Part shown: positions 20,690-22,205 of the stretch, one piece after another | Numbering within the stretch: position 1 is the stretch's first letter | Layout of the letters: each line of letters opens with the position of its first letter | DNA from: CANNDT01 sp945876205 | Lineage (GTDB): Bacteria > Acidobacteriota > Vicinamibacteria > Vicinamibacterales > UBA2999 | NCBI GenBank assembly: GCA_947503365.1 | Contig: CANNDT010000077.1 | Location: 1-22,205, forward strand | Direction: 5' to 3' | Length of the DNA: 22,205 bases | Translations under genes and position numbers: made by a program | Notes under the pieces: generated by a model | Told to the model about the DNA's origin: nothing | The model's input: the letters and a program-made list of their open reading frames with translations, nothing else | Databases searched by the model: none

Positions 20690-22205
20690 ACGCGGATTGA
20701 GCTTCGGCCACCGGCGGCGGACCACCGGCATCCTTGCGCCGGATTTCGTCCAGCGCGTCGGCCACGAACGTCTGCACCGCCCGAGCCCCGAGATCGCCCC
20801 CGGAGCGATGGCGGACCGACACCGTGCCTTCAGTCACCTCGCGATCCCCGACGACAAGCATGTAGGGAACCTTCTGGAGCTGGGCCTCTCGGATCTTATA
20901 GCCAATCTTCTCCACGCGATCATCGAGTTCGACCCGGAGCCCCGCCTGGGCCAGTTCGTCCCGGACCTGGCGGGCAAAGTCGAGGTGCCGGTCGGCCAGG
21001 GGCAGGACGGTCGCCTGGACCGGCGCCAGCCACAGCGGCCACGCGCCGGCGAAATTCTCGATGAGAAGCGCCACAAACCGCTCAAAGCTGCCGAAAATTG
21101 CCCGGTGGATGACCACCGGACGGTGTTCCGCGTTGTCGGCGCCGATGTACTTGAGGTCAAACCGCTGCGGCATCTGGTAGTCGAGCTGAATCGTGGCGCA
21201 CTGCCACTTCCGGCCGATCGCATCGGTGACGTCAAAATCAATCTTCGGACCGTAGAAGGCCCCGTCGCCCTCGTTGAGGGTGTAGACCTGTCCGGCGTTG
21301 TCGAGCGCGAGCGTGAGTGACGCTTCGGCGTTGTCCCACGTCGCGACTTCGCCGAGGAACTCCTCGGGACGCGTCGACAGCTTCACCGAGTACTCGAGAC
21401 CGAAGTCGCCGTAGACGCGCCGCACGAGCCGCAGGAGCTTCTCGACTTCTTCCGCGATCTGCGACTCCATCACGAAGCAGTGCGCATCGTCCTGGCTGAA
21501 CTGCCGCACGCGGGTCAGGCCGGTGAGCACGCCGGACGCCTCGTTGCGATGCAGCGCCGTCTGCTCGTGCAGGCGGATGGGGAGATCCTTGTAACTGCGA
21601 GTCTCGCTGCCGAACACCAGCATGTGGCCCGGGCAGTTCATCGCCTTGAGCGCCATCTGCTCGCCTTCGCCGCTCTCGACCTGGAACATGTTCTGGCGGT
21701 AATGCTGCCAGTGTCCGGACGTTTCCCAGAGCGCCTTGTTGAAGAGGATCGGCGTCTTCACCTCGACGTAGCCGGCGGGGAAGAGGACGCCGCGCATGTA
21801 GTCGGCGAGCGTGTTCCAGAGCGTCGCGCCCTTGGCGAGCCAGAACGTCGCGCCGGGAGCCCACTGGTGGAAGATGAACAGCTTCTGGTCGCGGCCGATC
21901 TTGCGGTGGTCGCGCTTCTTCGCTTCCTCGAGGCGGTGCAGGTGCGTCTGCAGTTCCTTGTCGGACGCGAACGCGGTGCCGTAGACGCGCGACATCGGCT
22001 GGTTGCGCGCGTCGCCCTTCCAGTAGGCGTTCGAGGTCGTCAGCAGCTTGAACGCCTTGAGCTTGCCGGTTGACGGCACGTGGGGGCCGACGCAGAAGTC
22101 GACGAAGGTCTCGCGGTCCTTGATCGTGTAGCAGGAGACCTCGGACTGGCCTTCGGTCTTCTCGTCGATCAACTGCACCTTGAGCGGCTCGCCGCGGCTG
22201 CCGAA
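20688..22205 (-). CDS. thrS: Threonyl-tRNA synthetase, 5' end outside the window
   Basis: 506 codons are visible up to the window edge, beginning FGSRGEPLKVQLIDEKTEGQ in the editing (SAD) domain. The TGS domain and most of the editing domain are missing, an edge effect. The class II core has KAMNCPGHMLVFG (zinc Cys), RLHEQTALHRNEASG with LTRVRQFSQDDAHCF (motif 2; usual RLAEFGxVHRxE is slightly altered), VIHRAIFGSFERFVALLIEN with the zinc His and motif 3, then FAGAWPLWLAP and the anticodon-binding domain VQATVLPLADRHLDFARQVR to MLVVGDREVTEGTVSVRHRS. It charges tRNA-Thr. The ORF ends TAG inside the infC ribosome-binding site. Confidence 0.96.
   Translation of the reverse strand, partial: FGSRGEPLKVQLIDEKTEGQSEVSCYTIKDRETFVDFCVGPHVPSTGKLKAFKLLTTSNAYWKGDARNQPMSRVYGTAFASDKELQTHLHRLEEAKKRDHRKIGRDQKLFIFHQWAPGATFWLAKGATLWNTLADYMRGVLFPAGYVEVKTPILFNKALWETSGHWQHYRQNMFQVESGEGEQMALKAMNCPGHMLVFGSETRSYKDLPIRLHEQTALHRNEASGVLTGLTRVRQFSQDDAHCFVMESQIAEEVEKLLRLVRRVYGDFGLEYSVKLSTRPEEFLGEVATWDNAEASLTLALDNAGQVYTLNEGDGAFYGPKIDFDVTDAIGRKWQCATIQLDYQMPQRFDLKYIGADNAEHRPVVIHRAIFGSFERFVALLIENFAGAWPLWLAPVQATVLPLADRHLDFARQVRDELAQAGLRVELDDRVEKIGYKIREAQLQKVPYMLVVGDREVTEGTVSVRHRSGGDLGARAVQTFVADALDEIRRKDAGGPPPVAEAQSA

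Overview
The window looks like a chromosomal piece of a high-GC, Gram-negative, probably soil-dwelling bacterium. Didermy is suggested by an outer-membrane beta-barrel with a signal peptide and terminal Phe, a lipoprotein and a soluble lytic transglycosylase. The gene style (palindromic repeats between and inside genes, an infC product beginning AFDRSPRRD, the GAF/Slt pair) reminds me of Acidobacteriota, perhaps Vicinamibacteria. That placement is inference, not proof.

Layout. (1) 1-1150 is an accessory strip: the 3' end of an IS3-family transposase with its probable right inverted repeat, a decayed tyrosine recombinase, a small GIY-YIG protein and a tandem ~93-bp repeat. It abuts the 3' end of the tmRNA gene (ssrA, minus strand, 1151-1504), a classic integration target. 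(2) 1544-3379 holds a CheY-like receiver and a divergent secreted NHL-propeller protein. (3) 3435-7942 is a plus-strand cluster: a coiled-coil/GAF protein overlapping by GTGA an Slt-type transglycosylase, then a SAM methyltransferase. (4) 7932-8714 is an outer-membrane barrel on the minus strand. (5) 8733-12592 encodes two ABC exporter halves that look like a heterodimer with one degenerate ATP site. The first half is split by a one-base frameshift, and the halves are separated by a GGTTC/GAACC-rich inverted repeat. (6) 12708-13367 is a glycine-zipper lipoprotein, convergent with a 3D-domain protein.

(7) From 22205 down to about 14164 the minus strand carries a conserved information-processing block: thrS (5' end missing), infC, rpmI, rplT, pheS, pheT, a ZapB-like coiled coil, zapA, a 6S RNA gene and thiL. 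The 6S RNA has a good sigma70-type promoter and lies next to zapA, as in proteobacteria. infC appears to start at AUC behind a Shine-Dalgarno sequence that overlaps the thrS stop codon.

Most notable pattern. Short perfect palindromes and short tandem repeats have spread not only between genes (14103-14160, 19995-20070) but in frame into essential genes: pheT twice, thiL once, and possibly the start of slt. This resembles in concept the Rickettsia palindromic elements, and is the best candidate here for something undescribed. No CRISPR array, toxin-antitoxin pair, phage gene cluster or recognisable defence system was found.
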